A stretch of 64,000 bases of DNA from Flavobacterium urocaniciphilum (GCF_900110615.1 NZ_FOEI01000001.1:248001-312000); one strand, 5' to 3'; positions 9,166 to 17,927 are shown, counted from the first letter of the stretch. Program-made: numbers and translations. Notes: generated from the sequence alone by a model not told the origin.

Positions 9166-9843
9166 ATGGATTCTAAAATTAATATAGTATTAGCCGATGA
9201 TGAAGTTCTTTTTAGAAAAGGAATTTCTTTTTTATTGCAACGTAATTCAGATTTTAATATTGTTTTTGAAGCCAATGACGGTCAAGAATTGGTAGATTAT
9301 TTAAGAACAACTGAAAGTTTACCCGATATTGTTATTACCGATTTAAAAATGCCCAATTTAAACGGGGTAGAAACCACTAAAATACTTCATTCTGATTTTC
9401 CTGGTTTAAAAGTAATTGCACTTACTAGTTATAACACACCTTCTTTTATTTCAAACATGATTCAAGTTGGAGCGGTTTCTTATATTGTTAAAAATGCTTC
9501 ACCAGAGGAAGTTATTCATACGATTAGAGAAGTACATGAGAAAGGATTTTATTATAACGAACAAGTAATGAAAGTAATTTACTCAGATATAATTCATGGT
9601 AAATCTTCTCCAAAAACAGAATTAGATTACGATGCTTTAACAGCACGTGAAATTGAAGTTTTAAAATTGATTTGTTTGCAACAGAGTAGTGCAGAAATTG
9701 CAGATAAATTATCTATTAGTCCGAGAACTGCAGACGGACATCGAAACAGTTTGCTTCTTAAAACAAGAACTAAGAATATTGCAGGATTAGTTGTTTTTGC
9801 TATTCAGAATAATATAGTCGATTTGAACGAGATAAATCTGTAG
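9166..9843 (+). CDS. Response regulator, NarL/FixJ family
   Basis: 225 residues. Receiver domain with acidic pocket VLADDEVLF, phosphoacceptor Asp59 in VITDLKMPN, and Lys in YIVKNASPEEV. C-terminal LuxR-type helix-turn-helix (LTAREIEVLKLICLQQSSAE, then IADKLSISPRTADGHR). Encoded 3 bp after its partner kinase in one operon. Three operator-like repeats with inverted half-sites lie 300-380 bp downstream, in front of the next gene, and are possible targets. Confidence 0.94.
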   Translation: MDSKINIVLADDEVLFRKGISFLLQRNSDFNIVFEANDGQELVDYLRTTESLPDIVITDLKMPNLNGVETTKILHSDFPGLKVIALTSYNTPSFISNMIQVGAVSYIVKNASPEEVIHTIREVHEKGFYYNEQVMKVIYSDIIHGKSSPKTELDYDALTAREIEVLKLICLQQSSAEIADKLSISPRTADGHRNSLLLKTRTKNIAGLVVFAIQNNIVDLNEINL

Positions 9844-9896
9844 TTTTTTTGTTATTCAGTTCAGATGATTTTAAAAGTTATTAAAAAAGAATCAAA

Positions 9897-9986
9897 ATGA
9901 ATAATCGGAATTTATATTTCCTAAGGACTAGGACAAAGGAAAACCACCCGAACCGAATTAAAACAAAAAAAATTTCTTATATCTAG
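9897..9986 (+). CDS. Possible 29-residue basic peptide
   Basis: ATG at 9897, TAG at 9984-9986. The peptide is rich in Arg, Lys, Asn and Thr (RTRTKENHPNRIKTKK) and its DNA is less AT-rich than its surroundings around 9920-9958. It lies 53 bp after the response regulator stop. No homolog is known to me and no clear promoter was found; chance ORF remains possible. Confidence 0.3.
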   Translation: MNNRNLYFLRTRTKENHPNRIKTKKISYI

Positions 9987-10108
9987 TTCAAAAACAAAAA
10001 CTTTACTACTAATATTATATAAACGAAGATTGTAGCGCCTAATAATACTAGTCCAATATTTCTTAAAGTGTTATTGTCTTTTTTCTCTAACATTGTGTAA
10101 ATATTCAT
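9983..10108 (-). CDS. Small single-span membrane protein (41 residues)
   Basis: ATG at 10108 (alternative at 10093), TAG at 9985-9983. The N-terminus is charged (MNIYTMLEKKDNNTLRNIG) and the rest is one hydrophobic helix (LVLLGATIFVYIILVVKFLF), the profile of a real small membrane protein. Its stop codon shares the palindrome CTAG with the stop of the small ORF on the opposite strand. A box TACCTTAG, one mismatch from consensus, lies upstream near 10124-10131. Too short for standard gene calls; function unknown. Confidence 0.55.
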   Translation of the reverse strand: MNIYTMLEKKDNNTLRNIGLVLLGATIFVYIILVVKFLFLN

Positions 10109-10158
10109 GGTATTAATTTTTTACTAAGGTAGTTCGATTTTATATACTAGAATAGAGC

Positions 10159-10225
10159 AGAATTACCTGTTTTTTCATATAGGTAGAATTACCTGTTTTT
10201 ATATAGGTAGAATTACCTGTTTTTT
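10159..10225 (+). repeat. Three operator-like repeats upstream of the gene at 10285
   Basis: AGAATTACCTGTTTTT occurs at 10159-10174, 10185-10200 and 10209-10224 (spacing 26 and 24 bp). The second and third copies are each preceded by AGGT, forming the inverted repeat AGGTA-GAAT-TACCT (10181-10194 and 10205-10218). The last copy ends 18 bp before a perfect TAnnTTTG box, so it covers the -33 region. This is the layout of a regulator binding array. Confidence 0.7.
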
Positions 10226-10242
10226 AAGAATTATCTTTTCCT

Positions 10243-10250
10243 TATCTTTG
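10243..10250 (+). promoter_or_regulatory. -7 box for the gene at 10285
   Basis: TATCTTTG, exact TAnnTTTG match, 34 bp before the ATG and directly after the three-copy repeat array. Confidence 0.65.
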
Positions 10251-10284
10251 AAAATATAAATTGTAATTCTTTATAATACTTCTT

Positions 10285-11562
10285 ATGTTTAAGTTTAAAC
10301 AATATAGTATAGTACTTATACTTTGCTTGCTAAGTAGTTTCGCAAATGCGTCTTCTATATTATTACCTATGGACGCAGATGGTCAACAAAATCACTTAAA
10401 AGCTTATGGAATTACCTATTGGGCTTTATCGAAAAGTTATAAAGTAAATTGGTTATTAAATTATAGAGGAGGTTCTTTTTTATTACCTGACGGAGAAGAT
10501 ATTCGTAAAGAATGTCAAATTCGAGGTGTTACATTTGAAGTATTAACCGATGGTGCAACTACTAAAATATTAGAAGAAATTAGCAGTCCTTCGCAAAATA
10601 TGGAAACTGTTGTATTGGAAAAAGCTCCTAAAATTGCAGTTTATACTCCAAAAGGAAAACAACCTTGGGACGATGCTGTTACGATGGTATTAACCTATGC
10701 AGAAATTCCCTATACAGAAATTTACGACGAAGAAGTTTTATCTGACCAATTAGTATTATACGAATGGCTGCATTTACATCATGAAGATTTTACTGGGCAA
10801 TATGGTAAGTTCTTTGGAGCATACAGAAATGCACCTTGGTATATTCAGCAAAAATTAGAAGCGGAGGCCTTGGCAAAAAAGTTAGGTTACAGTAAAGTTT
10901 CTGAAGAAAAAAGAGCCGTAGCTTTAAAAATTAGAGATTATGTTATAGGTGGTGGATTTATGTTTGCGATGTGTTCGGCTACTGATAGTTTTGATATTGC
11001 TCTTTCTGCGGAATCAACTGATATTTGTGAGCCAATGTTCGATGGCGACGAAAGTGAACCTAATTATCAAAGTAAAATAGATTATACGAATACTTTTGCT
11101 TTCAAAGATTTTATATTAGAAAGAAGTCCGATGCGATATGAGTTTTCAGATATTGATACTACTGAAGAACACGGAAAAGGTTCATTTGTAATGGATGTAG
11201 ATTACTTTACTTTAATGGATTTTTCTGCAAAATGGGATCCAATACCAACGATGTTGTGTCAAAATCATACTCAAATAGTAAAAGGATTTATGGGACAAAC
11301 CACTGCATTTGCATCCGATAAAATAAAATCAAATGTGTTGTTAATGGGTGAGTGTAAAATTAACGGAGAAGCGCGTTACATTCACGGAACTAAAGGTAAA
11401 GGTATGTTTACTTATTATGGCGGTCATGATCCAGAAGATTATCAACATAGAGTAGGAGATGCTCCAACAGTTTTAGATTTACACCCAAATTCTCCAGGTT
11501 ATCGTTTAATTTTAAATAACGTTTTATTCCCTGCTGCTAGAAAGAAAAAATTAAAAACATAA
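10285..11562 (+). CDS. Exported protein of the Bacteroidota 'asparagine synthetase B-like' group; function unknown
   Basis: 425 residues with a signal peptide (MFKFKQYSIVLILCLLSSFA, cleaved near SSFANA). Proteins of this kind are often labelled asparagine synthetase B in databases, but the N-terminal Cys2 nucleophile of that enzyme is absent and no PP-loop motif is seen. Around residue 230 the stretch GGGFMFAMCSATDSFDIAL looks like a nucleophile-elbow turn with a cysteine. Many conserved-looking acidic and aromatic residues follow (MFDGDESEPNY, HGTKGKGMFTYYGGHDPEDY). The stop abuts the ATG of the TPR kinase downstream, so it is probably co-transcribed with that two-component system. I give no enzymatic function. 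Confidence 0.75.
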   Translation: MFKFKQYSIVLILCLLSSFANASSILLPMDADGQQNHLKAYGITYWALSKSYKVNWLLNYRGGSFLLPDGEDIRKECQIRGVTFEVLTDGATTKILEEISSPSQNMETVVLEKAPKIAVYTPKGKQPWDDAVTMVLTYAEIPYTEIYDEEVLSDQLVLYEWLHLHHEDFTGQYGKFFGAYRNAPWYIQQKLEAEALAKKLGYSKVSEEKRAVALKIRDYVIGGGFMFAMCSATDSFDIALSAESTDICEPMFDGDESEPNYQSKIDYTNTFAFKDFILERSPMRYEFSDIDTTEEHGKGSFVMDVDYFTLMDFSAKWDPIPTMLCQNHTQIVKGFMGQTTAFASDKIKSNVLLMGECKINGEARYIHGTKGKGMFTYYGGHDPEDYQHRVGDAPTVLDLHPNSPGYRLILNNVLFPAARKKKLKT

Positions 11563-13239
11563 ATGGGCAAAATTTACTTTTTTTTACTTCTTTTTTTTAC
11601 CTCACTTACTTTTAGTCAAAGTGCAATCCTTGAAAAAAAATCTGTAAAATTTTTACATGATAATCAATATGATTCTGCTGCAGTTTATACTCAAAAGGTT
11701 ATAAAAAGCTATGTAAATGATTACGATAAATTTAAACTAGGAAACGCATACATTCAATATGCAAGAATATTAAAATCTATTTCAAGATCTGATAGTTGTT
11801 TTTATTTTTTAGATAAAGCTGAATCGATTTTTAATATCGATAAATCTAAATATTCGGAGAATTTATTTTATATCTTATCACTTAAAGCAGAAACATGTAG
11901 GTATTTAGGGAAGAGAGATTTGGCAATAAAGTTTATCAATCAGGCGACAAAAAAAAATTATATTCGTTTTAATCCTAATATTCAAGCTTATTATGAGAAT
12001 AGAAGGATGGCAATTGTTGCAGAATATTATAATAATGTACCCGATTCTGTAAAAGTAATTCACGCATTAGCTAAAAGTATTATTAAAAAAACGAATCAAA
12101 TTGAAGATAAATCTTTAGTAGTTTATACTTATAATGAAATTGGATTTTTAGATTTTAATAAATCAAGAGAAAATGCTTTAAAATATTTTCAATTAGCATA
12201 TGAAATAGCTCAAAAGTATAAATGTAAAATGGCATTAATAGATGTCTGTATTAATTTAGGTAGACTTTACCAACAAAAGTATTCGGATTTAGATAAAGCA
12301 ATTGAATACAATAAAATTGGATTAAAAAATGCTAAAGAAATATTTAACTATTGGCAAATAAAAGAGATATATGGAAATTTAAAAAATTGTTATTCTCTTA
12401 AAAATGATTTTAAAACTGCTTTGTTTTATGGAGATTCCATTTCAGGAGCTATTATTAAAACAATAGAAAAAGAAAATGCATTAATTATAGATGAAATTGA
12501 AAAGAAATATAATTATGTTAAAAAAGATTCCGAATTAAAAAAATCCGAACAAAACTTTAAATATTTAATTATAATATTAATTTTTGTTTTTTTTGGTTTA
12601 GCCGTATTGCTTTATTTTAATAGAAAAATTCGTGAAAATAATAAGCAATTAAAATTGTTAAATGAAGAAAATGAATTTTTATTAAGTGAAACCAATCATC
12701 GTATTAATAATAATTTACAATTGATTGTGATTTTAATTTCAGATGAATTAAGAAAGTTAAGTAATGAGGAGAATTCACATATCAAAAAAATACTTTCCAA
12801 AGTAGAATCTATAGCAACATTACACAGACATTTATACCAATCTAAAAATAAAAATGAAGTTGAAATTTCGAGTTATTTAAGCGAAATTAGAATCAATTTT
12901 AATGAAATATTTAAAGAAAATAATGTAATTGTTTCTCTAAATTCTGATAAAAAAGTATTGCAAATTGATCAAGGAATGTATCTAGGTTTATTACTAACCG
13001 AATTGTTTATTAATTCACTTAAACATGCATTTGAAAATTCTCAAATCAATAAAACAATTGATGTGAAATTTGAAACAATCGAAAACGGTTACAAATTTTA
13101 TTATAATGATAATGGTGCTTTATCTAAAGGCCAAATAATTAAGCCTAAATTAGTTGAAAAGATTTGTAGACAATTAAGAGTAAAACAAAATATTAATACT
13201 GAAAAAGGCTTTGGTTTATATTTAGAAAAAAATATCTAG
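11563..13239 (+). CDS. TPR-containing sensor histidine kinase, module 1 (HisKA_2-like)
   Basis: 558 residues. Signal peptide to about residue 20, then TPR-like helical repeats in the periplasm (about 25-290), a coiled coil, one membrane segment at about 334-352, and a cytoplasmic kinase. The phosphoacceptor region is SETNHRINNNLQLIVIL with His379, typical of the HisKA_2/LytS-like class. The ATPase domain keeps the N box (LLLTELFINSLKHAF) and a DNG motif, but the usual ATP-lid G2 motif (LGLQL) is missing. It starts directly after the preceding gene's stop and is followed after 1 bp by its LytTR regulator. It is paralogous to the gene at 17928. Confidence 0.88.
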   Translation: MGKIYFFLLLFFTSLTFSQSAILEKKSVKFLHDNQYDSAAVYTQKVIKSYVNDYDKFKLGNAYIQYARILKSISRSDSCFYFLDKAESIFNIDKSKYSENLFYILSLKAETCRYLGKRDLAIKFINQATKKNYIRFNPNIQAYYENRRMAIVAEYYNNVPDSVKVIHALAKSIIKKTNQIEDKSLVVYTYNEIGFLDFNKSRENALKYFQLAYEIAQKYKCKMALIDVCINLGRLYQQKYSDLDKAIEYNKIGLKNAKEIFNYWQIKEIYGNLKNCYSLKNDFKTALFYGDSISGAIIKTIEKENALIIDEIEKKYNYVKKDSELKKSEQNFKYLIIILIFVFFGLAVLLYFNRKIRENNKQLKLLNEENEFLLSETNHRINNNLQLIVILISDELRKLSNEENSHIKKILSKVESIATLHRHLYQSKNKNEVEISSYLSEIRINFNEIFKENNVIVSLNSDKKVLQIDQGMYLGLLLTELFINSLKHAFENSQINKTIDVKFETIENGYKFYYNDNGALSKGQIIKPKLVEKICRQLRVKQNINTEKGFGLYLEKNI

Positions 13240-13240
13240 T

Positions 13241-13900
13241 ATGAATAAGAATATTAAAATTTTAATAGTAGAAGACGAAGTTCTTATTGCTGAATTCATT
13301 AATGAAATGTTATTGGATGAAGGTTATCAAAATATTGAAGTTGTTCATGATTGTGACTCTGCAATTGAAAAGTTTAACGATTTTAAACCTGAAATTATTC
13401 TTTTAGATATTAATATTGAAGGAAGAGATAGCGGAATAAATTTAGCTAAAGTCAAAAATGAAGAAGCTAAAGTTATCTATATTACAGCTCAAAATGATGA
13501 AGCGACCATTAAAAAAGCAATAGAAACGAATCCAGAAACCTACCTTACAAAACCAGTAAAGAAGATGGACGTAATTGCAGCGGTTAAATTGGCGTCATTT
13601 AAAATTAAAAATGATTATATCATTATTAGAGATGGAATAAAGGATATAAAAGTTCTATTTGATGAAATTCTTTATGTGAAAAGTGATGGAAATTATATTG
13701 ATATCTTTTTACAATCCAAAAAAATGACCATTCGTAAATCTTTAGATTTATTTTTAAATGATTTAGATAACAAAGATTTTGTAAAAGTGCATCGATCTTA
13801 TATTGTAAATGCAAAGAAAATAACTTCTAAGAAATCTAATTTTATTTATATTGATGAGGTTGAAATTCCAATTTCAAGAAACCTCGATTTTTGTCTTTAG
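13241..13900 (+). CDS. LytTR family response regulator, module 1
   Basis: 219 residues. Receiver domain with acidic pocket ILIVEDEVLIAE, phosphoacceptor Asp56 in ILLDINIEGRDSG, YITAQND and YLTKPVKK. C-terminal LytTR DNA-binding domain (ILYVKSDGNYIDIF, IRKSLDLFL, FVKVHRSYIVNAKKI, VEIPISR). LytTR regulators bind paired direct repeats on one face of the helix. Such an array with 21-bp period lies 36-92 bp downstream of this gene, before the giant surface protein gene, which is therefore the likely target. Nearly the same length as, and closely similar to, the regulator at 19555. Confidence 0.94.
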   Translation: MNKNIKILIVEDEVLIAEFINEMLLDEGYQNIEVVHDCDSAIEKFNDFKPEIILLDINIEGRDSGINLAKVKNEEAKVIYITAQNDEATIKKAIETNPETYLTKPVKKMDVIAAVKLASFKIKNDYIIIRDGIKDIKVLFDEILYVKSDGNYIDIFLQSKKMTIRKSLDLFLNDLDNKDFVKVHRSYIVNAKKITSKKSNFIYIDEVEIPISRNLDFCL

Positions 13901-13935
13901 TTCGTTAGAATTATTTTCAATTTAATTTATTTTTT

Positions 13936-13992
13936 GCATTTCAAATACAAAATTCCGCATTTCAAATACAATGTTTTTCATTTCATTTTTTT
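13936..13992 (+). promoter_or_regulatory. 21-bp-period direct repeats, probable LytTR binding array
   Basis: GCATTTCAAATACAA occurs perfectly at 13936-13950 and 13957-13971, and the core CATTTCA recurs a third time at 13979-13985. The three cores begin at 13937, 13958 and 13979, an exact 21-bp period (two helical turns). The last is about 27 bp upstream of the -7 box, an activator position. Confidence 0.7.
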
Positions 13993-14018
13993 TGTGTTTT
14001 TAAGGAATTCTTATCTAA

Positions 14019-14026
14019 TATATTTG
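14019..14026 (+). promoter_or_regulatory. -7 box of the surface protein gene at 14058
   Basis: TATATTTG, exact TAnnTTTG, 31 bp before the ATG. A TTG at 13992-13994 is 24 bp upstream, longer than ideal, which fits a promoter depending on an activator. Confidence 0.6.
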
Positions 14027-14057
14027 CATCAACTAAAAATTAAATTAGAGTAACTCT

Positions 14058-17000
14058 ATGAAAAAAAATTACCTTTTATCGTTTTTTAGTTGTTTGTTTA
14101 CTTTGTTAAGTTTTTCTCAAACAACTTATGATTTTTCCACTGATGCGGCCATAGTAGCTGGTTCACCATGGAATACTCAAGCAAACATTACTATTGGTGG
14201 TGTAGCTTATACTTTAACTTCTGGAGGAAATGGTTCATTTTCTAATGTTGGAAGTGGAGGAGAATCAAATTCTAAATGTCTAAGAAAAGATGGTTCTGGT
14301 GGAGATTCATTTACTTTACAAAGAGCGGATGGTCAACCTTTTCAATTTTATGGAATTTGGGTAAATCAACAAGGAATGAATTCCTATTCAGCTTTTTATG
14401 CTTTACCACCTTGGTATACTTTAACGGCTAATACCTATACCTATAACGACATGACACCAATGACACCTGGTACTGCTTGGAATAATTATACTTTTTCTTC
14501 TGCAGCAATTAGCCCGGGTGCAGGTGGAGTTTACACTACTTCTGTTTCAATTAATTTCAAAGCAATTATTTATTATGCTATAGATAATATTATAGTTGGT
14601 CCTGCAATTGTACCTAACACTGCTCCTACTAATATGGCTTTGTCAGCTTCTTCAGTTAACGAGAATGTTGCGGCTAATACAACTGTTGGAACTTTATCTT
14701 CAACAGACTCTAATGCAGGTGATACTTTTACTTATACTTTAGTTTCAGGTACCGGAAGTACAGATAATGCTTCTTTTAATATAAGTGGTTCAAGTTTAAG
14801 AATTACAAATAGTCCCGATTTTGAAACAAAAAGTTCATATTCTATACGTGTAAGAACAACCGATCAAGGTTCGCTATTTTATGAAAAACAATTTACTGTT
14901 TCAATTAATGATATAAATGAATCGCCATCAGATATTGGTTTATCGGCAACATCAGTTAATGAAAATGTAGCTGCAAATACTACAGTTGGTTCATTAAGTT
15001 CTACAGATGTTGATGCTTCTAATACTTTTACTTATTCATTGGTTGCAGGTACAGGTAGCACAGATAATGCATCATTTAATATTAGTGGTTCGAATTTAAG
15101 GATTACTAATAGTCCAGATTTTGAAACAAAAAGCTCTTATTCAATTCGTGTAAGAACAACAGATCAAGGTTCTTTAACTTTTGAAAAACAATTTACAATT
15201 ACCATTAATAATATAAATGAAGGTCCAACAGACATTTCTTTGTCAGCATCAAGTTTAAATGAGAATGTTGCAGCTAACACAACAGTTGGTACTTTAAGTT
15301 CAACAGATGCTGATGCAGGAAATACTTTTACTTATTCATTGGTTGCAGGTACAGGTAGCACAGATAATGCTTCTTTTAATATTAGTGGTTCAAATTTAAG
15401 AATTACAAATAGCCCTGATTTTGAAACAAAAAATTCGTATTCAATTCGTGTTAGATCAACAGATCAAGGGGCTTTAACTTTTGAAAAGCAATTTACTGTA
15501 ACTATTAATAATGTAAACGAAAATCCAACAGATATTAGTTTGTCAGCTTCTGCGATTAATGAAAATGTTGCAGCAAATTCAACAGTTGGAAATTTTTCAA
15601 CGACAGATGTTGATGCAGGAAATACATTTACTTATACATTAGTAGGAGGAACTGGTAGTATTGATAATGCTTCTTTTAATATTAGTGGTTCTGGTTTAAG
15701 AATTACAAATAGTCCCGATTTTGAAACTAAAAGTTCGTATTCAATTCGTGTTAGAACAACGGATCAAGGTGGTTTGTTTTTTGAAAAACAATTTACAATT
15801 ACAATTAACGATTTAGCAGAAACTCCAGCTACTCATTTACATTTTGACGGAACAAATGATTTTGTTGCAAATACAACTCCTTATACAAACTTTACGAATC
15901 AAATTTCAGTAGAATTTTGGGTTTATAGAACAGGAACAATAGCAACTGGTTCAGGAATTGGACAATCGGGTGCAACGGATTCAATGGCAACTAACGTTTG
16001 GTTAATGCATGGAAATACAGATAATACATTTTCATTTTTGGTAAATGATGCAGGTACATGGAAAAACAGTAATAATTCAGCAGTTATTCCATTAAATACT
16101 TGGACACATATTGCTGGTGTAGCAGATGCAAATGGAGTAAGAATTTATGTAAATGGTGCTTTGAGTAATAGTACAACAAATGGAATTTCGACTTCTATAT
16201 TAGCCAATGCATCAGCTCAATTACAAATTGGAAAAGATGCTCGTTTTGCTACAGGTTCTGGTAGAAATTTTAACGGTTCATTTGATGATGTTAGAGTTTG
16301 GAATGTGGCAAGAACTGCAAATCAAATTAACGGTTCTAAAAATTGTGAATTACAAGGTACTGAATCGGGTTTAGTAACTTATTATAAATTCAATCAAGGT
16401 TTTGATCAAGGAAATAATACTGCTATTACTACATTAACAGCTACAACAGGTTCAAACGGTGCGTTATCTAATTTTACATCAAATGGAACTACTTCAAACT
16501 GGTTAGCAGGTTCAGCTGTAACAACTGGTTCAATTATTCCTTCATCACCTGTAATTTCATCACCTGTAATTTATTATCAAGGTGACACTGCTTCAGCTTT
16601 AACAGCAACTGTAGGTGCCAATGGAACTGGTTTATTATGGTATACTGTGGCTTCAGGAGGAATTGGATCAACAACAGCTCCTACACCTTCAACAGCAACA
16701 GTTGGAAATATTTCATATTGGGTATCTTCTTCAAATGCTAATGGTTGTGAAAGTGCAAGACAAGAAATTGTGGTAACTGTTAATGCTTTAGTTCCAGCAA
16801 CTCATTTAAATTTTGATGGAACAAATGATAATGTTGCTTTACCTGCAACTGCAATTAATAATTTACCTCAAGGATCAATTGAAGTATGGATTTATCCAAC
16901 TGCAACAACTTTAGATAATCAAACAATTTGTTCTAAACAAAGTAATTCTGAAAACTCTTACGCAACTTTAACTTTAGGTGGTGGGAATGCTGCTATTGGG

Positions 17001-17762
17001 AAATTACATTATCAATCTAAAAATGGAGCATATATTTTAAGTAATGCTACAATATCTGCTAATCAATGGACACATGTAGTAGTTACTTTTACTAACACAC
17101 AAGCTCAAATATATATTAATGGTACTTTAGATGCTACTGCTGTAGGTGATTTTTCATTACCAAATGATACTTCAGTAACTGCAACAACAATTGGAGCTTG
17201 GTTAGGAGACGGAGGTGGTCAATATTTTAAAGGAAATATTGATGAATTTAGAGTTTGGAATGCCGTTTTAACACCTTTAGATATTACTAATACAATGAAT
17301 TGTGAATTACAAGGTTCACAAACGAATATTGTAACTTATTATAAATTTAATCAAGGTAATGATACAGTTTCAAATGCTGGAATTAATTCATTAACTGATG
17401 CAGTTGGATCAAATACTGGAACATTATCAAATTTTGCGTTAACAGGAGCAACATCAAATTGGAAAATGGGTTCAACAATTTCTAATGGAAATACTTGTAC
17501 AGCATTGTCTTCAAATGATTTTGCAATTGAAAACAATATAAAATTATATCCAAATCCAACTTCAAATATTTTATATATCGAATTTAACGATTTGTCAAAT
17601 GTAGTTGTTGAATTGATTGATTTAAACGGTAGAGTATTAATGAATAAAACGTTAAGTTCTACTTCTAATTCTATAGATTTATCTTCATATAATACGGCTA
17701 TTTATTTGTTAAAAGTGTCTTCAAATGAAGGAGCTTCAACCTATAAAATAGTAAAACAATAA
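14058..17762 (+). CDS. Giant T9SS-secreted surface protein, cadherin-like repeats plus two LamG domains
   Basis: 1234 residues. Signal peptide MKKNYLLSFFSCLFTLLSFS; an N-terminal region to ~187; four cadherin-like repeats of exactly 100 residues (about 190-590), each with SASSVNENVAANTTVG- and ITNSPDFETKSSYSIRVRTT-like blocks; a LamG/concanavalin-like domain from ATHLHFDGTNDF (591 to about 800); an Ig-like domain (about 820-915, LLWYTVASGG); a second LamG domain (914-1120); and a C-terminal T9SS type A sorting domain (YPNPTSN, about 1165-1234). Such proteins are secreted across the outer membrane and anchored or released; adhesion or glycan binding is the likely role. It follows the LytTR system and a 21-bp operator array. 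Confidence 0.92.
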   Translation: MKKNYLLSFFSCLFTLLSFSQTTYDFSTDAAIVAGSPWNTQANITIGGVAYTLTSGGNGSFSNVGSGGESNSKCLRKDGSGGDSFTLQRADGQPFQFYGIWVNQQGMNSYSAFYALPPWYTLTANTYTYNDMTPMTPGTAWNNYTFSSAAISPGAGGVYTTSVSINFKAIIYYAIDNIIVGPAIVPNTAPTNMALSASSVNENVAANTTVGTLSSTDSNAGDTFTYTLVSGTGSTDNASFNISGSSLRITNSPDFETKSSYSIRVRTTDQGSLFYEKQFTVSINDINESPSDIGLSATSVNENVAANTTVGSLSSTDVDASNTFTYSLVAGTGSTDNASFNISGSNLRITNSPDFETKSSYSIRVRTTDQGSLTFEKQFTITINNINEGPTDISLSASSLNENVAANTTVGTLSSTDADAGNTFTYSLVAGTGSTDNASFNISGSNLRITNSPDFETKNSYSIRVRSTDQGALTFEKQFTVTINNVNENPTDISLSASAINENVAANSTVGNFSTTDVDAGNTFTYTLVGGTGSIDNASFNISGSGLRITNSPDFETKSSYSIRVRTTDQGGLFFEKQFTITINDLAETPATHLHFDGTNDFVANTTPYTNFTNQISVEFWVYRTGTIATGSGIGQSGATDSMATNVWLMHGNTDNTFSFLVNDAGTWKNSNNSAVIPLNTWTHIAGVADANGVRIYVNGALSNSTTNGISTSILANASAQLQIGKDARFATGSGRNFNGSFDDVRVWNVARTANQINGSKNCELQGTESGLVTYYKFNQGFDQGNNTAITTLTATTGSNGALSNFTSNGTTSNWLAGSAVTTGSIIPSSPVISSPVIYYQGDTASALTATVGANGTGLLWYTVASGGIGSTTAPTPSTATVGNISYWVSSSNANGCESARQEIVVTVNALVPATHLNFDGTNDNVALPATAINNLPQGSIEVWIYPTATTLDNQTICSKQSNSENSYATLTLGGGNAAIGKLHYQSKNGAYILSNATISANQWTHVVVTFTNTQAQIYINGTLDATAVGDFSLPNDTSVTATTIGAWLGDGGGQYFKGNIDEFRVWNAVLTPLDITNTMNCELQGSQTNIVTYYKFNQGNDTVSNAGINSLTDAVGSNTGTLSNFALTGATSNWKMGSTISNGNTCTALSSNDFAIENNIKLYPNPTSNILYIEFNDLSNVVVELIDLNGRVLMNKTLSSTSNSIDLSSYNTAIYLLKVSSNEGASTYKIVKQ
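14626..15825 (+). repeat. Four tandem 300-bp coding repeats
   Basis: The cadherin-like part of the gene at 14058 is four in-register units of 300 bp, starting near 14626, 14926, 15226 and 15526. Blocks such as AATGCTTCTTTTAATATTAG and CCCGATTTTGAAACAAAAAG recur with only a few changes, suggesting recent duplication. Confidence 0.9.
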
Positions 17763-17787
17763 AGTAATTTTTTTTTCAAAAGGATTA

Positions 17788-17817
17788 GCTCTGGCATTTG
17801 TCAGAGCTTTTCTTTTT
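17788..17817 (+). terminator. Intrinsic terminator after the surface protein gene
   Basis: Stem AGCTCTG/CAGAGCT (17788-17794 with 17803-17809), 8-nt loop, followed by a T-rich tract. Confidence 0.85.
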
Positions 17818-17927
17818 ATATTTATTTACGATTCATTTTAAAAAAACAACTAAGAAATTAAAACGAAAGTTATTTTTATATAAATTTACATTACTAAGCT
17901 TTCCTGTTGAAATAGATTTCCAATCCA

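Noticed and set aside
10285..11562. Asparagine synthetase B identity
   Set aside because: No N-terminal Cys nucleophile, no PP-loop, and a signal peptide is present.
14626..15825. CRISPR-like or insertion-type reading of the 300-bp repeats
   Set aside because: The repeats are coding, in frame and without spacers.
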